A stretch of 37,095 nt of DNA, from assembly GCA_028818565.1 (NCBI GenBank), contig JAPPNV010000086.1:1-37095 (forward strand). The letters are read 5' to 3'. Source of the DNA: Rhodospirillales bacterium (GTDB lineage: Bacteria > Pseudomonadota > Alphaproteobacteria > UBA828). A program made the translations under genes and the position numbers. The notes under the pieces are model-generated. The model was not told the origin of the DNA and made no database searches. It worked only from the letters and a program-made list of their open reading frames with translations. Within the stretch, counting starts at the first letter, position 1. Each line of letters begins with the position of its first letter. This document shows positions 20,353 to 30,196 of the stretch, one piece after another.

Positions 20353-21295
20353 GCCCGTCGGTTCCGTGATCGTGGTGGTGATGGCCGTCTCCGTGGTGAT
20401 GATGGTGGCCGCCGGCGCGGTCCGCATCGGTGCCGATGCCCTCGACATGGTGATGATGGCCCACCTGGGGCGCGCCGAGGTCGGCCTCATGGCCGATGAT
20501 CTGCTCGCGGTATTTGCAGAGTTGGCAGTTCATGCGGTTGTCGCCCTCGGGAATCTCCGCGATCCGCGCGAGGAAGGCGTCCACCACCAGCGGGTGGTCG
20601 TTGAGATAGGCGGCCTTGCGGAAGGCGATGGCGGGATGAGCGCGGGCGGCAGCATCCACCGCGTCGTAGATGCGCCGCACCAGCACGCCGGTGAAGAGAA
20701 AGTAGGGGAAGACCACGATGCGCTGGAAGCCGAAGCCCGCGATTCGCTCCAGCGCCGGCCCGACCAGGGGCGTCGTGACGCCGCTGTAACAAGTCTCCGC
20801 CCAGCCGAAGCCCAGGCCCTCCCACAGCATGCGGGTGACCTTGGCGATGTTGCTGTTGGCGTCGGGGTCGGAGGTGCCGCGCCCGACCACGACGAGCAGG
20901 CTGTCGGCGGGCGGGGCGTCGCCGGGTTGTTGGGCAGCTTCGATGCGCTCAGCCGCCGCGCGAAGCAGCAGGGGATCAACCGCGAGGTCGCGCCCGTAGC
21001 GGATGGCGAGGCCGGGGTTGGCGGCGGCGAAGTCGTTAAGCACCGAGGGGATGTCGTTCTTGGCGTGGCCGGCGGCGAAGAGCATGCCGGGCACGGCGTC
21101 GATGGCGGTGGCGCCCGAGTCCCGCATCGCCTCCAGCGTGCTGCCGATGGTGGGGCGCGCGAATTCGAGGAAGCCGTGGCGCACCTGGCGATCCGGCAGC
21201 CTCTCCGCGACCACCTCGGCCAGATGCTCGAACTCCGCAACCGCCGCGGCGTCGCGGCTGCCGTGGCCGCAGAGCAGCACCGCCGGCGCGCTCAT
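20330..21295 (-). CDS. cbiX: Sirohydrochlorin cobaltochelatase CbiX, long form with MXCXXC motif and His-rich tail
   Basis: CbiX inserts cobalt into sirohydrochlorin in the early-cobalt pathway. Two chelatase halves are visible: the first has CGHGSRD (His11) and GMLFAAGHAKND (His77), the second has VVVGRGTSDPDANSN and VVFPYFLFTGVLVRRIYD. After residue 254 comes MNCQLC, an MXCXXC motif like the Fe-S site described for Bacillus megaterium CbiX, then a 40-residue tail with more than fifteen His. The 321-residue length fits the long class. It is the first gene of a six-gene overlapping unit and diverges from cobD across 56 bp. SirB-type ferrochelatase activity is a possible alternative, but the tail and context favour cobalt. 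Confidence 0.93.
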   Translation of the reverse strand: MSAPAVLLCGHGSRDAAAVAEFEHLAEVVAERLPDRQVRHGFLEFARPTIGSTLEAMRDSGATAIDAVPGMLFAAGHAKNDIPSVLNDFAAANPGLAIRYGRDLAVDPLLLRAAAERIEAAQQPGDAPPADSLLVVVGRGTSDPDANSNIAKVTRMLWEGLGFGWAETCYSGVTTPLVGPALERIAGFGFQRIVVFPYFLFTGVLVRRIYDAVDAAARAHPAIAFRKAAYLNDHPLVVDAFLARIAEIPEGDNRMNCQLCKYREQIIGHEADLGAPQVGHHHHVEGIGTDADRAGGHHHHHGDGHHHHDHGTDGHGGHSHG

Positions 21296-21316
21296 GACCT
21301 GCCTCCATTCGGTCCA

Positions 21317-21345
21317 TTGACCGCGATGCGTGGGCTTTTCATTGT
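21317..21345 (+). promoter_or_regulatory. Possible sigma70-type promoter for cobD
   Basis: TTGACC (21317-21322) and CATTGT (21340-21345) are separated by 17 bp in the 56-bp gap between cbiX and cobD. The -10 is weak, and the predicted start would fall at or next to the cobD ATG, implying an almost leaderless mRNA. Confidence 0.25.
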
Positions 21346-21351
21346 GGACCG

Positions 21352-22350
21352 ATGCTCCTCTTCGCCGCGCCCGACTGGCCGATCGGCCCGGCGGCGCCGT
21401 TCATCCTGCTCCTCGCCTTCGCGCTCGATGCGCTGGTCGGCGACCCGCGCTGGTTGCCGCACCCGGTGCGCGCGATGGGCTGGCTCACCGGCCTGCTCGA
21501 CCGCGCCCTCAACCGGGAGCGGTACGGCGAGGCCATCCGCGTGTTCCTGGGCGGGATGGCGCTGGTATCGGTGGTGGGCGCGAGCGCCGCCGCCGGCTGG
21601 GCCATCACAGCCCACGCGGCCACGCTCGGCTGGGGCTGGCTCGCCGAGCTCGCCCTGGTCGCGATGCTGCTCGCGCAGCGCGACATGGCCGATCACATGG
21701 TCCGGGTGGCGCGCGCCCTCGATACCGGCGTCGGGCCCGCGCGGGAGGCGGTGCGCCACATCGTCGGCCGCGACCTCCGCGCCCTCGACGAGCACGGCAT
21801 CGCCCGCGCGGCGATCGAAAGCGGTGCCGAGAACTATTCCGACGGCGTGGTGGCGCCGGCCTTCTGGTACCTGCTGCTCGGCCTGCCGGGGCTCTTCGCC
21901 TACAAGGCGATCAACACCATGGACAGCATGATCGGCCACCGCTCGCCCCGCCACCACGCCTTTGGCTGCGCGGCGGCGCGCGTCGACGATGCGGTGAACT
22001 GGGTGCCGGCGCGGATCGCGGGCGGGCTGATCGCGCTGGCCGCGCTCGTCGTGCCCGGCGCCCGGCCGGGACGCGCCTTGCGGACCATGGTGCACGATGC
22101 CTCCCGGCACAGCTCGCCCAACGCCGGCTGGCCCGAGGCCGCGATAGCGGGCGCGCTGGGCCTCGCCCTGCTGGGCCCACGACAGTACGAGGGCGAGGCG
22201 GCGGCCGACGAAGCCTGGCTCGGCGACGGCCGCAGGGATGCGACGGCGGACGATCTCAGGCGCACGGTGTGGGTGTTCGCGGCGGCCTGCGTGCTGGTGG
22301 CGCTGCTCACCGCCGCCATCGCCGCCGGGACGGCGCTCGGCACGACGTAG
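21352..22350 (+). CDS. cobD: Adenosylcobinamide-phosphate synthase (CbiB/CobD)
   Basis: This inner-membrane enzyme attaches aminopropanol (or its phosphate) to adenosylcobyric acid. Segments LLLAFALDALVGDPRWLPHPVRAMG, ESGAENYSDGVVAPAFWYLLLGLPG and AYKAINTMDSMIGHRSPRHHAFG are diagnostic. Several hydrophobic helices run through the protein, including the N-terminal one (about 14-30) and a C-terminal one (VWVFAAACVLVALLTAAIAAG). The 332-residue length is typical. It is the only plus-strand gene between two minus-strand cob units and ends 7 bp from the cobQ stop. Confidence 0.94.
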   Translation: MLLFAAPDWPIGPAAPFILLLAFALDALVGDPRWLPHPVRAMGWLTGLLDRALNRERYGEAIRVFLGGMALVSVVGASAAAGWAITAHAATLGWGWLAELALVAMLLAQRDMADHMVRVARALDTGVGPAREAVRHIVGRDLRALDEHGIARAAIESGAENYSDGVVAPAFWYLLLGLPGLFAYKAINTMDSMIGHRSPRHHAFGCAAARVDDAVNWVPARIAGGLIALAALVVPGARPGRALRTMVHDASRHSSPNAGWPEAAIAGALGLALLGPRQYEGEAAADEAWLGDGRRDATADDLRRTVWVFAAACVLVALLTAAIAAGTALGTT

Positions 22351-22357
22351 CCGAGGT

Positions 22358-23857
22358 TCAGCGCGCACGGGCCACCTCCAGCAGGCGGTCGAGGTTGAGA
22401 TGGGCCTCGAGGTGGGCGCTGAGGGCGTCGAGGGTCTGCTCCACCAGGGCATCGTAGGCGATGCCGGCCGTCTCCCGCCGCCGCAGCCGGCCGAGGAAGG
22501 CCTGGCGGAAGCCGTCGGCGGCGAAGAGCCCGTGCAGGTAGCAGCCCATGACCCGGCCGTTCGCCGCCCGCGCACCGTCGGGGCCGCTTTCGAGGCGGAT
22601 CAGCGGGCGCGCCGTGTCCGGCCCCGTGGTCTCACCCATGTGCATCTCGTAGCCCGCCACTGCCTCGCCGCCCTCGCACGCCGTACCGGACGCGCGGACC
22701 AGGCGCTTGCCCGCGCTCATCACCGTCTCGACATCGAGCAGGCCGAGCCCCGGTGTCTCGCCCGGCGGCCCTTCGATTCCGGCGGGATCGGCGACGCGCT
22801 GGCCCAGCATCTGATAGCCGCCGCAGAGGCCGACCACCCAGCCGCCGCGCCGCACGTGCGCGGCGATGTCGAGCGCCCAGCCCTCGGCGTGCAGCGCTTC
22901 CAGGTCGCTGCGGGTCGCCTTGCTGCCCGGAAGCAGCACGAGGTCGGCATCTCCCGGCAGCGCGCGGCCCGGCGGCACGAGGTCGAGCACGGTATCGGGC
23001 TCGGCGCGAAGGGGATCGAGGTCGTCGATATTCGAGATGCGCGGCAGGCGGGGCACGGCGATCTTGATGGCGCGGCCCGGCGTCGCTGTGGCTGCGGGTG
23101 CCGCCGGCGTGGAATCCAGGCCAACGCTGTCCTCGGCGGAGAGCAGCCGGGCTGCCTCGAACCAGGGCACGAGACCCAATGCAGCCCATCCGGTCTCCCG
23201 CTCGATGATCGTATTGGCGTCGTCGAAGAGCGTGGCATCGCCCCGGAACTTGTTGATGAGGAAGCCCTTGGTGAGCGCGCGCTCCTGAGCCGGCAGCAGC
23301 GCCCAGGTGCCGACCAGGCTGGCGATCACGCCGCCGCGATCCACGTCGCCCACCAGCGCGACGGGCACGCGGGCGGCCAGGGCGAAGCCCATGTTGGCGA
23401 TGTCGTCCTGCCGCAGATTGACTTCGGCCGGGCTGCCCGCACCTTCCACCAGGATCAGGTCGGCGCCCTCGCCCAATCGCTCGAAGCTCTCCAGCACGCG
23501 CGGCATCAGCTCGGCCTTGAGCGCGTGGTAGCCCCGCGCGTCGGCGGTGCCGGTGACGCTGCCCTGCACCACGACCTGGGCGCCGTGCTCGCTCTCGGGC
23601 TTGAGCAGCACCGGGTTCATGTCGACCGAGGGCTCGATCCCGGCGGCGCGGGCCTGCAGCGCCTGGGCGCGGCCGATCTCGCGCCCGTCGCCCGCGACCG
23701 CCGCGTTGTTGGACATGTTCTGCGGCTTGAACGGGCGCACGCGGAGCCCGCGCGCGGCGTAGGCGCGGCAGAGGCCCGCGACCAGCAGGGACTTGCCGAC
23801 ATTGGAGCCGGTGCCCTGAAACATCAGGGCAGGCGGCCTGCGGGCGGTGTCTGCCAT
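22358..23857 (-). CDS. cobQ: Cobyric acid synthase
   Basis: CobQ amidates side chains b, d, e and g of adenosylcobyrinate a,c-diamide with glutamine and ATP. The N-terminal ATPase domain has [19 protein letters not shown] and [12 protein letters not shown], with the later [13 protein letters not shown]. The C-terminal amidotransferase domain has [13 protein letters not shown] with the nucleophile Cys, and CYLHGLF with the catalytic His. The track ORF (760 residues) runs into the cobO region in another frame. ATG 23857 overlaps the cobO stop by one base (TGATG) and gives 499 residues, close to the family norm. It is the last gene of the riboswitch-led unit. Confidence 0.96.
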   Translation of the reverse strand: MADTARRPPALMFQGTGSNVGKSLLVAGLCRAYAARGLRVRPFKPQNMSNNAAVAGDGREIGRAQALQARAAGIEPSVDMNPVLLKPESEHGAQVVVQGSVTGTADARGYHALKAELMPRVLESFERLGEGADLILVEGAGSPAEVNLRQDDIANMGFALAARVPVALVGDVDRGGVIASLVGTWALLPAQERALTKGFLINKFRGDATLFDDANTIIERETGWAALGLVPWFEAARLLSAEDSVGLDSTPAAPAATATPGRAIKIAVPRLPRISNIDDLDPLRAEPDTVLDLVPPGRALPGDADLVLLPGSKATRSDLEALHAEGWALDIAAHVRRGGWVVGLCGGYQMLGQRVADPAGIEGPPGETPGLGLLDVETVMSAGKRLVRASGTACEGGEAVAGYEMHMGETTGPDTARPLIRLESGPDGARAANGRVMGCYLHGLFAADGFRQAFLGRLRRRETAGIAYDALVEQTLDALSAHLEAHLNLDRLLEVARAR

Positions 23858-24480
23858 CAGAATTCGATGCCCACCTGCGCCTTCACGCCGGCGCGGAAGG
23901 GGTGCTTGATCTCGGTCATCTCGGTCACGAGGTCGGCCATCTCGATCAGCGCAGGCTTGGCGTTGCGGCCGGTGACGACGACGTGCTGGCCCGGATCGCG
24001 CGCGGCGAGCCCGGCGAGCACCTCGTCGAGGTCGAGATAGTCGTAGCGCAGCACGATGTTGAGCTCGTCCAGCACCACGAGGCGGTAGGAGGGGTCGGCC
24101 AGGAACTCCTGGGCCGATTCCCACGCCTTCCTGGCGGCGGCGATGTCGCGCTGGCGGTCCTGCGTGTCCCAGGTGAAGCCCTCGCCCATGACGCGGACGG
24201 TGACGAGGTCGGGGAAGCGCTCCAGCACCGCGCGCTCGCCGGTCGCCCACTTGCCCTTCACGAACTGCACCACGCCCACCTTCATGCCGTTGCCGATGGC
24301 GCGCGCCGCGAGGCCGAAGGCGGCGGTGGACTTGCCCTTGCCCTTGCCGGTGTGGACGATGAGGAGGCCCTTCTCGATGGTCTTGGTGGCCAGCATGCGC
24401 TCGCGCGCGGCCTTGCGCTTGCGCATCTTCTCGGCATGGCGCTGGTCCAGCTCGGCCTCGGTCCGGGTCTCGCGTGGCAT
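23857..24480 (-). CDS. cobO: Cob(I)yrinic acid a,c-diamide adenosyltransferase (CobA/CobO/BtuR type)
   Basis: This enzyme transfers the adenosyl group of ATP to Co(I) corrinoid. It has the P-loop variant [14 protein letters not shown] (about 43-56), [34 protein letters not shown] and [22 protein letters not shown], all typical of the CobO family. The 207-residue length fits. ATG 24480 shares one base with the cobN stop (TGATG), indicating coupling. A basic, helical N-terminal extension ([16 protein letters not shown]) is normal for alphaproteobacterial CobO. Confidence 0.96.
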   Translation of the reverse strand: MPRETRTEAELDQRHAEKMRKRKAARERMLATKTIEKGLLIVHTGKGKGKSTAAFGLAARAIGNGMKVGVVQFVKGKWATGERAVLERFPDLVTVRVMGEGFTWDTQDRQRDIAAARKAWESAQEFLADPSYRLVVLDELNIVLRYDYLDLDEVLAGLAARDPGQHVVVTGRNAKPALIEMADLVTEMTEIKHPFRAGVKAQVGIEF

Positions 24481-27400
24481 CAGAGTGCCTCCTGCCTGCC
24501 GTCGCGGAGTGCTGCGAGCAGCGCATGCGCATGGTTCGCGCGGGGCCGCCAGAGGCTCCGCTCCTGCGCCTCCAGCAGCCGCTCGGCAAGCTCCCGCAGC
24601 GCCGCCGGGTTGGCGTCGGCCATGAAGTCCCGCACATCATCGTCCGCGACGTAGGCGTCGAACACCGCGTCGAAGTGGTGGTCCTTCACCGCGCCGGTGG
24701 TGGCGGCGAAGGCGAAGAGGTAGTCCACGGTCGCCGCGATCTCGAAGGCGCCCTTGTAGCCGTGGCGCATGACACCCTGGATCCACTTGGGGTTGGTCAC
24801 GCGCGCCCTGACCACGCGGCCGAGCTCGTCGGCAAGCGTGCGGATGCGCGGGTTGTCGGGCACCGAATGGTCGTTGTGGTAGAGCGCGGGCGCCCGGCCG
24901 GCGTGGGCCGTCACCGCCGCCGCCAAGCCGCCCTCGAACTGGTAGTAGTCGTCACTGTCCAACAGGTCGTGCTCGCGGTTGTCCTGGTTCTGCACCACCG
25001 CCTCGACCGCGCCGAGCCTGCGCTCGAAGAGCTTGTGCTCGGCCGCGCCGCCTTCGCCCGCGCCGTAGGCCCAGCCGCCCCAGGCGACGTAGGCCTGGGC
25101 GAAATCGCCGGCATCGGCCCAGCCGCGCTCGTCGATCAGCGCCTGAAGGCCCGCGCCGTAGGCGCCGGGCTTGGAGCCGAAGACCCGGTAGGAGGCGAGG
25201 CGCCGCGCGCGGGCCTCGGGCGTGCCGTCCTGGGCCAGCGTCGCGGCATCGGCGGCAACCTTGGCAGCGAGCGGGTTGTCCTCCGGGTCTTCCTCCAGGT
25301 CTGCGACCGCGCGCACGGCGGAATCGAAGAGGTCGATCAGGCCGGGGAAGGCGTCACGGAAGAAGCCCGAGACCCGGAGCGTCACGTCCACACGCGGCCG
25401 ATCGAGCAGGCCGAGCGGCATGATCTCGAAGCCGGTGACCCGGCCGGAGGGCCCCTCCCAGCGCGGCCGCGCACCGATGAGCGCCAAGGCCTGGGCGATA
25501 TCGTCGCCGCCCGTGCGCATGTTGGACGTGCCCCAGGCGCTGAGCGCCATCGCCCGCGGCCAGTCGCCGTGGGTCTGGGCGTAGTGCTCCACCAGGAGCT
25601 GGGCCGATTTCCAGCCGAGCTGCCAGGCCGCGGCGGTGGGCACCTGGCGCGTGTCCACCGAGTAGAAGTTCCGGCCGGTGGGCAGCACGTCCGGCCGCCC
25701 GCGGGTGGGCGCGCCGGCGGCGCCGGGTGCCACGAAACGGCCGTCGAGCGCTGAGAGCAGGCCGGCGGTCTCCGCCTCTGCGCTCGCGTCCAGCGCAGGG
25801 CCGATGGTCTCCTCAAACTCGCGCAGCACGTCGGCGCTGGCGGCCCATTCGGCGGGCAAGCGAAAAGTGCCGGCGATCAGGCTTGCGGCGAGATGCTCCA
25901 GCCGCTCGACGGTATCTCCAGTGCTGCGCCAGGAGGCCCCGTTGGCGAGGGCCTCTGGCCTGGGGCCACGCCAGGGGGCGCCGAGCGGGGCCGAGAGCGG
26001 GTCGATGCCGAGGGCGAGATCGTCGGCGAGCGCGCGCAGCAGCGAGGCCTCGCCGGTGCCGGGACCGCGCACGCTCCGCGCAATCGCGCGCAGGAGCTCG
26101 ATGCGGCGCTCAGGCGCGGGCGCGACGCCGAAGACGTGGAGGCCGTCGCGGATCTGCATCTCCTTGATTTCGCAAAGATAACCGTCGAGCTTGCGAAGCG
26201 CGTCGTCGCTGCCGTCGGTGGTCCGGATGCCGCAATCCTGGTCGAGCCCGGCAGACGCGGCAAGCTCCAGGATGCGCGCGCTCAAGGGCGCGCACCGGCG
26301 CGGATCGACCGAGGCGGCGTCGAAGAACTCGTCCACCAGCCGCTCCAGCTCCTCCAGCGGGCCGTGGCTGCCGGCGCGGGTGAGCGGCGGCGTCAGGTGA
26401 TCGACGATCACGGCCGCGCCCCGCCGCTTGGCCTGGCTGCCCTCGCCCGGGTCGTTCACGATGAAGGGATAGACGTGCGGGAGCGGCCCGAGCGCGGCCT
26501 CGGGAAAGCACTCGGCGGAAAGCGCGAGCGCCTTGCCCGGCAGCCACTCCACGTTGCCGTGCTTGCCGACGTGCACCACCGCGTGGGCGTCGAACGTCGT
26601 CCTCAGCCAGGCATAGAAGGCGAGGTAGCCGTGCGGCGGCGGCAGGTCGGGGTCGTGGTAGCTCTTCTCCGGGTCGATGTTGTAGCCCCGCGCGGGCTGG
26701 ACCGCGACGACCACATTGCCGAAATGCACGGCAGGCAGCGCGAAGCACCCTGCGGCTGGGCGGAAGAAGGGATCTGCCTCGGGCTCGCCCCAGCGCTCGG
26801 CGACCGTCTCCTGCACGGCTTCCGGCAGGGCGGCGAAGAAGCGCGCGTAATCGGCGAGCGGGAGCGTGGTTTCGGCTGGGCGCGTCGCAGCGTCTGCGGC
26901 GTTGGTGGGGCCTGCCGTGAGACGGGCCATCAGATGGGCACCATCCGCCGGCGCACCCTCCACTCGGTAGCCGGTATCGGCGAGGGCGGCCATGATGCGC
27001 ACCGTGCTCGCGGGCGTATCGAGGCCGACGCCGTTGCCGATGCGCCCGTCGCGGTTGGGGTAGTTGGCGAGCACCAGGGCGATGCGGCGATCCAGCGGGG
27101 CGGCTTGCGCGAGGCGCACCCAGGCAGCGGCAAGGGCAGCGACGAAGCGGCAGCGATCCTCGTTCGCCTCCGAGACCACGATGGGCGCCTGCGTGGCTGT
27201 GTCGAAGCGGGCCTCGGTCTTGAACGCGACCGCGCGGGTGAGAATGCGCCCGTCCACCTCGGGCAGCGCCACGTTCATGGCGATGTCGCGGGGCGAGAGG
27301 CCGCGCGTGGCCTCGGCCCACTGTCGCTCCGTGGCGCCGGCGAAGATCGCCTGCAGCACGGGCACGCGGGCCTGGGCGAACGGTGTCTCCTGCGGCGCGC

Positions 27401-28220
27401 CGGGACGGGAGACCGCGAAGCCCGTGGCGTTCAGCACGATCGCGGGCTCCGTCGTGCGCATGAGCGTGCCGATCAGCTCGGCCGCCGGCGCATCCCGCAG
27501 ACTGGTGACGAAGATCGGCAGCGCGTTGAGGCCTGCATCGCGCAGCGCCGCCACCAGCGCATCCACCGGTGCGAGCGAGCCGGCCTGGAGCAGCGCCCTG
27601 TAGAAGACGACGGCCGCGCGCGGCCTGCCGTCGTGCCAATGGCGGGTCAGCGATTCCAGGTCGAGCACGCCGTCGCCCGGCCAGTAGAGGCCCGCGCGGG
27701 GCACCGGCCGGGGCGGACGGCAGGACACGTCATGCCCGATCAGCGCGGCGGCGTAGCAGAGCGCGTCCTCGGCATTGTCGATGCCGCCCTGGGTGCAGTA
27801 GCGCCAGAGCATGTCGGCCGCTTCGGGCGCGAGGGTGCCGCACGCGGCCAGCCCCGCGTCAGGCTTGTCGTCGCCGGGCAGCCAAGCGATGGGGATGCCG
27901 TGCTCGGTGCAGACGGCGGTCAGCCGCTCGACGCCGTAGGGCCAGTAGCTCTCGCCGCCCAGCAGGCGCACGATCACCAGCCTGGCGCCGGCAACCACCT
28001 GCTCGGCGTAGCGGTCGACCGAGTGGTTGTGGCCGAGCTGCATCAGGTTGGCGAGGCGGAGCGTCGGCGCGCCTTCGCCGAGCCTGGCTTGCGCCTGGGC
28101 GAAGCAGGCGAGCTCGGTATCGGCGGCAGACAGCAGCACGAAGTCCCCCGGCGATTGGCCGAGGTCGACCGCGTCGGCGCCGTCCTCGATGGCGCCCGGC
28201 TGCGCCGCGAGCAGGTGCAA
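24480..28220 (-). CDS. cobN: Aerobic cobaltochelatase, CobN subunit
   Basis: CobN is the large porphyrin-binding subunit of the ATP-dependent CobNST chelatase, which inserts cobalt into hydrogenobyrinate a,c-diamide. It resembles the BchH/ChlH magnesium chelatase subunit. Visible segments include [76 protein letters not shown] and [34 protein letters not shown]. The track start (28646) lies inside cobW. I prefer TTG 28220, which has TAGGAG seven bases before it (the TAG is the cobW stop) and yields LHLLAAQPG as N-terminus and 1246 residues, the expected size. CobS and CobT partners are not in the window. Confidence 0.95.
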   Translation of the reverse strand: MHLLAAQPGAIEDGADAVDLGQSPGDFVLLSAADTELACFAQAQARLGEGAPTLRLANLMQLGHNHSVDRYAEQVVAGARLVIVRLLGGESYWPYGVERLTAVCTEHGIPIAWLPGDDKPDAGLAACGTLAPEAADMLWRYCTQGGIDNAEDALCYAAALIGHDVSCRPPRPVPRAGLYWPGDGVLDLESLTRHWHDGRPRAAVVFYRALLQAGSLAPVDALVAALRDAGLNALPIFVTSLRDAPAAELIGTLMRTTEPAIVLNATGFAVSRPGAPQETPFAQARVPVLQAIFAGATERQWAEATRGLSPRDIAMNVALPEVDGRILTRAVAFKTEARFDTATQAPIVVSEANEDRCRFVAALAAAWVRLAQAAPLDRRIALVLANYPNRDGRIGNGVGLDTPASTVRIMAALADTGYRVEGAPADGAHLMARLTAGPTNAADAATRPAETTLPLADYARFFAALPEAVQETVAERWGEPEADPFFRPAAGCFALPAVHFGNVVVAVQPARGYNIDPEKSYHDPDLPPPHGYLAFYAWLRTTFDAHAVVHVGKHGNVEWLPGKALALSAECFPEAALGPLPHVYPFIVNDPGEGSQAKRRGAAVIVDHLTPPLTRAGSHGPLEELERLVDEFFDAASVDPRRCAPLSARILELAASAGLDQDCGIRTTDGSDDALRKLDGYLCEIKEMQIRDGLHVFGVAPAPERRIELLRAIARSVRGPGTGEASLLRALADDLALGIDPLSAPLGAPWRGPRPEALANGASWRSTGDTVERLEHLAASLIAGTFRLPAEWAASADVLREFEETIGPALDASAEAETAGLLSALDGRFVAPGAAGAPTRGRPDVLPTGRNFYSVDTRQVPTAAAWQLGWKSAQLLVEHYAQTHGDWPRAMALSAWGTSNMRTGGDDIAQALALIGARPRWEGPSGRVTGFEIMPLGLLDRPRVDVTLRVSGFFRDAFPGLIDLFDSAVRAVADLEEDPEDNPLAAKVAADAATLAQDGTPEARARRLASYRVFGSKPGAYGAGLQALIDERGWADAGDFAQAYVAWGGWAYGAGEGGAAEHKLFERRLGAVEAVVQNQDNREHDLLDSDDYYQFEGGLAAAVTAHAGRAPALYHNDHSVPDNPRIRTLADELGRVVRARVTNPKWIQGVMRHGYKGAFEIAATVDYLFAFAATTGAVKDHHFDAVFDAYVADDDVRDFMADANPAALRELAERLLEAQERSLWRPRANHAHALLAALRDGRQEAL

Positions 28221-28230
28221 GGCTGGGCTC

Positions 28231-29265
28231 CTAGCCTCTGATTGCCGCTTCGACGGCCGCGCGGTCGAGCGGCGCGAGGCCGATAACCACGAGACGGCCC
28301 TCGCGTGCTTCGCCGTCGTGCCAGTCGCGATCGAAGTGGCGGTCGACGCGGGTGCCGACCGCCTGCACCACCAGCCGCCGGCGCTTGCCGGCCACATCGA
28401 GGAAGCCCTTGGCGCGCAGCAGGCCGTGCGTATCCGCCGCGGCGCCGAGCCGGGCTGCGAAGGCGGCGGGGTCGTCGATCGCGCCGGGCGCCATGACGAA
28501 GCTCTCGAACTCGTCGTGGTCGTGGGGCTCGTCGAGGTCGTCATGGTGCGAGCGGCGGCTCTCGAGATCGGCTTCCGCTGCGGCATCGAGGCCCAGCAGC
28601 AGGTCCGGCGGCACGCGCCCGTGCGCCGCCTTGACCACGCGGGCACCGGGGCGGAGGTGCGGCGTCATGCGCGCCTCGCCTTCCTCGGCGCCTTTCGCGG
28701 CCAGCAGGTCTGCCTTGTTGAGGATCACCACGTCGGCGCAGCCGATCTGGTCCTCGAACACTTCGGCCAGCGGCGATTCATGGTCGAGGGCGTCGTCCGC
28801 CTCGCGTTGGGCCTGAAGCGCGTCCTCGTCGTCGGCGAAGCGGCCCTCCGCCAGCGCCGGGCCGTCCACCACCGCGACCACGCCGTCCACGGTGAGCCGG
28901 GTGCGGATCTCGGGCCAGTTGAAGGCGGCGACCAGCGGCTTGGGCAGCGCGAGGCCCGAGGTCTCGATCAGGATGTGCTCGGGCGCGGGCTCGCGGGCGA
29001 GCAACGCCTCGATCGCCGGCACGAAGTCGTCGGCCACGGTGCAGCAGATGCAGCCGTTGGCGAGCTCGACGATATCGGTCTCGTCGCAAGCCTCGTCGCC
29101 GCAACCCTGCAGCACATCCTGGTCGATGCCGAGATCGCCGAACTCGTTGATGATCAGCGCGATGCGCCGCCCGTTCGCGGCGCCCAGCGCGTGGCGAATG
29201 AGGCTGGTCTTGCCGGCGCCGAGGAAGCCGGTGATCACGGTCGCGGGTATTTTTTGGTCCTGCAT
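28231..29265 (-). CDS. cobW: CobW family metallochaperone GTPase
   Basis: CobW is a G3E-family GTPase proposed to deliver cobalt to the CobNST chelatase. It has Walker A GFLGAGKTS (about 13-21), INEFGDLGID, the metal-binding ELANGCICCTVADDF (Cys72, Cys74, Cys75), ILIETSGLALP and the guanine motif LNKADLL. The CGDEACDE insertion before the CxCC motif is characteristic of true CobW as opposed to zinc-handling COG0523 members. A His/Asp-rich loop (SHHDDLDEPHDHDE) lies before the C-terminal domain. The ATG at 29265 has GAGGAG overlapping the upstream stop. It is followed by cobN after 10 bp. Confidence 0.95.
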   Translation of the reverse strand: MQDQKIPATVITGFLGAGKTSLIRHALGAANGRRIALIINEFGDLGIDQDVLQGCGDEACDETDIVELANGCICCTVADDFVPAIEALLAREPAPEHILIETSGLALPKPLVAAFNWPEIRTRLTVDGVVAVVDGPALAEGRFADDEDALQAQREADDALDHESPLAEVFEDQIGCADVVILNKADLLAAKGAEEGEARMTPHLRPGARVVKAAHGRVPPDLLLGLDAAAEADLESRRSHHDDLDEPHDHDEFESFVMAPGAIDDPAAFAARLGAAADTHGLLRAKGFLDVAGKRRRLVVQAVGTRVDRHFDRDWHDGEAREGRLVVIGLAPLDRAAVEAAIRG

Positions 29266-29271
29266 CGCTCC

Positions 29272-30189
29272 TCACACATTCAGGCGAACCCAGCCGGTGC
29301 CCTCGTGGCCGAAGGCGAAGTGCGCCGGGTGGATGATCTCGGCCAGGATTTCGAGTGACTCGACGAGCCTCGGTCCCGGCCGGTTGAAGAAGGCGTTGCC
29401 GTCGGTGGCGTAGACCGCGCCGGCCTGTGCTGCGCGCAAGCCGCCCCAGGCCGGGTCGGCGAGCAGCGCGCGGCCGTCCGCCACCGTGCGCGGCAGGTCG
29501 TAACCGCAGGGCATGAGCACGATCGCGTCGGGATCGGCGGCGGCCACTGCTTCCACGGTGATCCGCGGCGAGTGGCTGCCGTCGGCGCCGAGCGTGTCGA
29601 TCCCGCCCGCGAGCGCGACGAGCTCCGGTACCCAGTTGCCGGCGGTCATCGGCGGATCGGACCACTCGACGGTGAGCACGCGCTTGGGCGGAAGCGCCTT
29701 GGCGCGCTCGGCGATCGCCTTCACCCGCTCGCGCAGACCTTGGCGGACCGGCTGGGCATCGACGCCGACGGCGTCGCCCACGCGGCCGATGTCGTCCCAC
29801 ACGTCCCCCAGGCGCATCGGCGCGAGCGAGACGATCTGTACCGGCGCTTCCAGGAACTCTGCGGCCGCGGCCTCGACCTCGGAGAGCCCCACGGCGCAGA
29901 CGTCGCACTGGTCCTGGGTCACGATGTGGCTCGGCCGCGCGGCGCGCAGGACCTCGGTGTCGAGGTCGTAGAGGCTGAGCGCTGCGGCGAGCAGCTTGCC
30001 CACCTCCTCGTGGATCGCGCCGCTCGGCTTGCTCGCGTCGATCCTCGCGCGGGTGCAGGCCGGCGCTCGTGCGACCTCGGGCGGCCAGTCGCACTCGTGG
30101 CTGCGGGCGACGATGTGCTCCGCCTGGCCGAGCGCCGCGACGATCTCGGTCGCGCTCGGCACCAGCGAAGCGATGCGGGGGGTGCTCAC
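29272..30189 (-). CDS. BtuF-like (periplasmic-binding-protein fold) cobalamin-cluster protein without signal peptide
   Basis: The protein has the BtuF/FhuD fold pattern: SLVPSATEIVAALGQAEHIVARSHECDWPPEV at the N-terminus, DLDTEVLRAARPSHIVTQDQCDVCAVG, ADPDAIVLMPCGYDL and AVYATDGNAFFNRPGPRLVESLE. The N-terminus starts directly at the first beta strand. The start is GTG 30189, and an in-frame TGA lies eight codons upstream, so no export signal can be added. It is therefore probably cytoplasmic, and no BtuC/BtuD permease or ATPase genes adjoin it. Conserved SHECD and CDVC suggest a bound metal or corrinoid. It lies 7 bp after cobU and 6 bp before cobW, inside the B12-riboswitch unit. A role in handling cobalamin precursors or cobalt is inferred from context only. 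Confidence 0.85.
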   Translation of the reverse strand: MSTPRIASLVPSATEIVAALGQAEHIVARSHECDWPPEVARAPACTRARIDASKPSGAIHEEVGKLLAAALSLYDLDTEVLRAARPSHIVTQDQCDVCAVGLSEVEAAAAEFLEAPVQIVSLAPMRLGDVWDDIGRVGDAVGVDAQPVRQGLRERVKAIAERAKALPPKRVLTVEWSDPPMTAGNWVPELVALAGGIDTLGADGSHSPRITVEAVAAADPDAIVLMPCGYDLPRTVADGRALLADPAWGGLRAAQAGAVYATDGNAFFNRPGPRLVESLEILAEIIHPAHFAFGHEGTGWVRLNV

Positions 30190-30196
30190 GACGCTC

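Noticed and set aside
20336-21931. 531-residue plus-strand ORF across cbiX
   Set aside because: Opposite strand of cbiX and out of frame with cobD; composition is that of a shadow.
28221-28646. N-terminal extension of cobN in the ORF track
   Set aside because: It overlaps cobW in another frame and has no CobN similarity; TTG 28220 has a proper ribosome-binding site.
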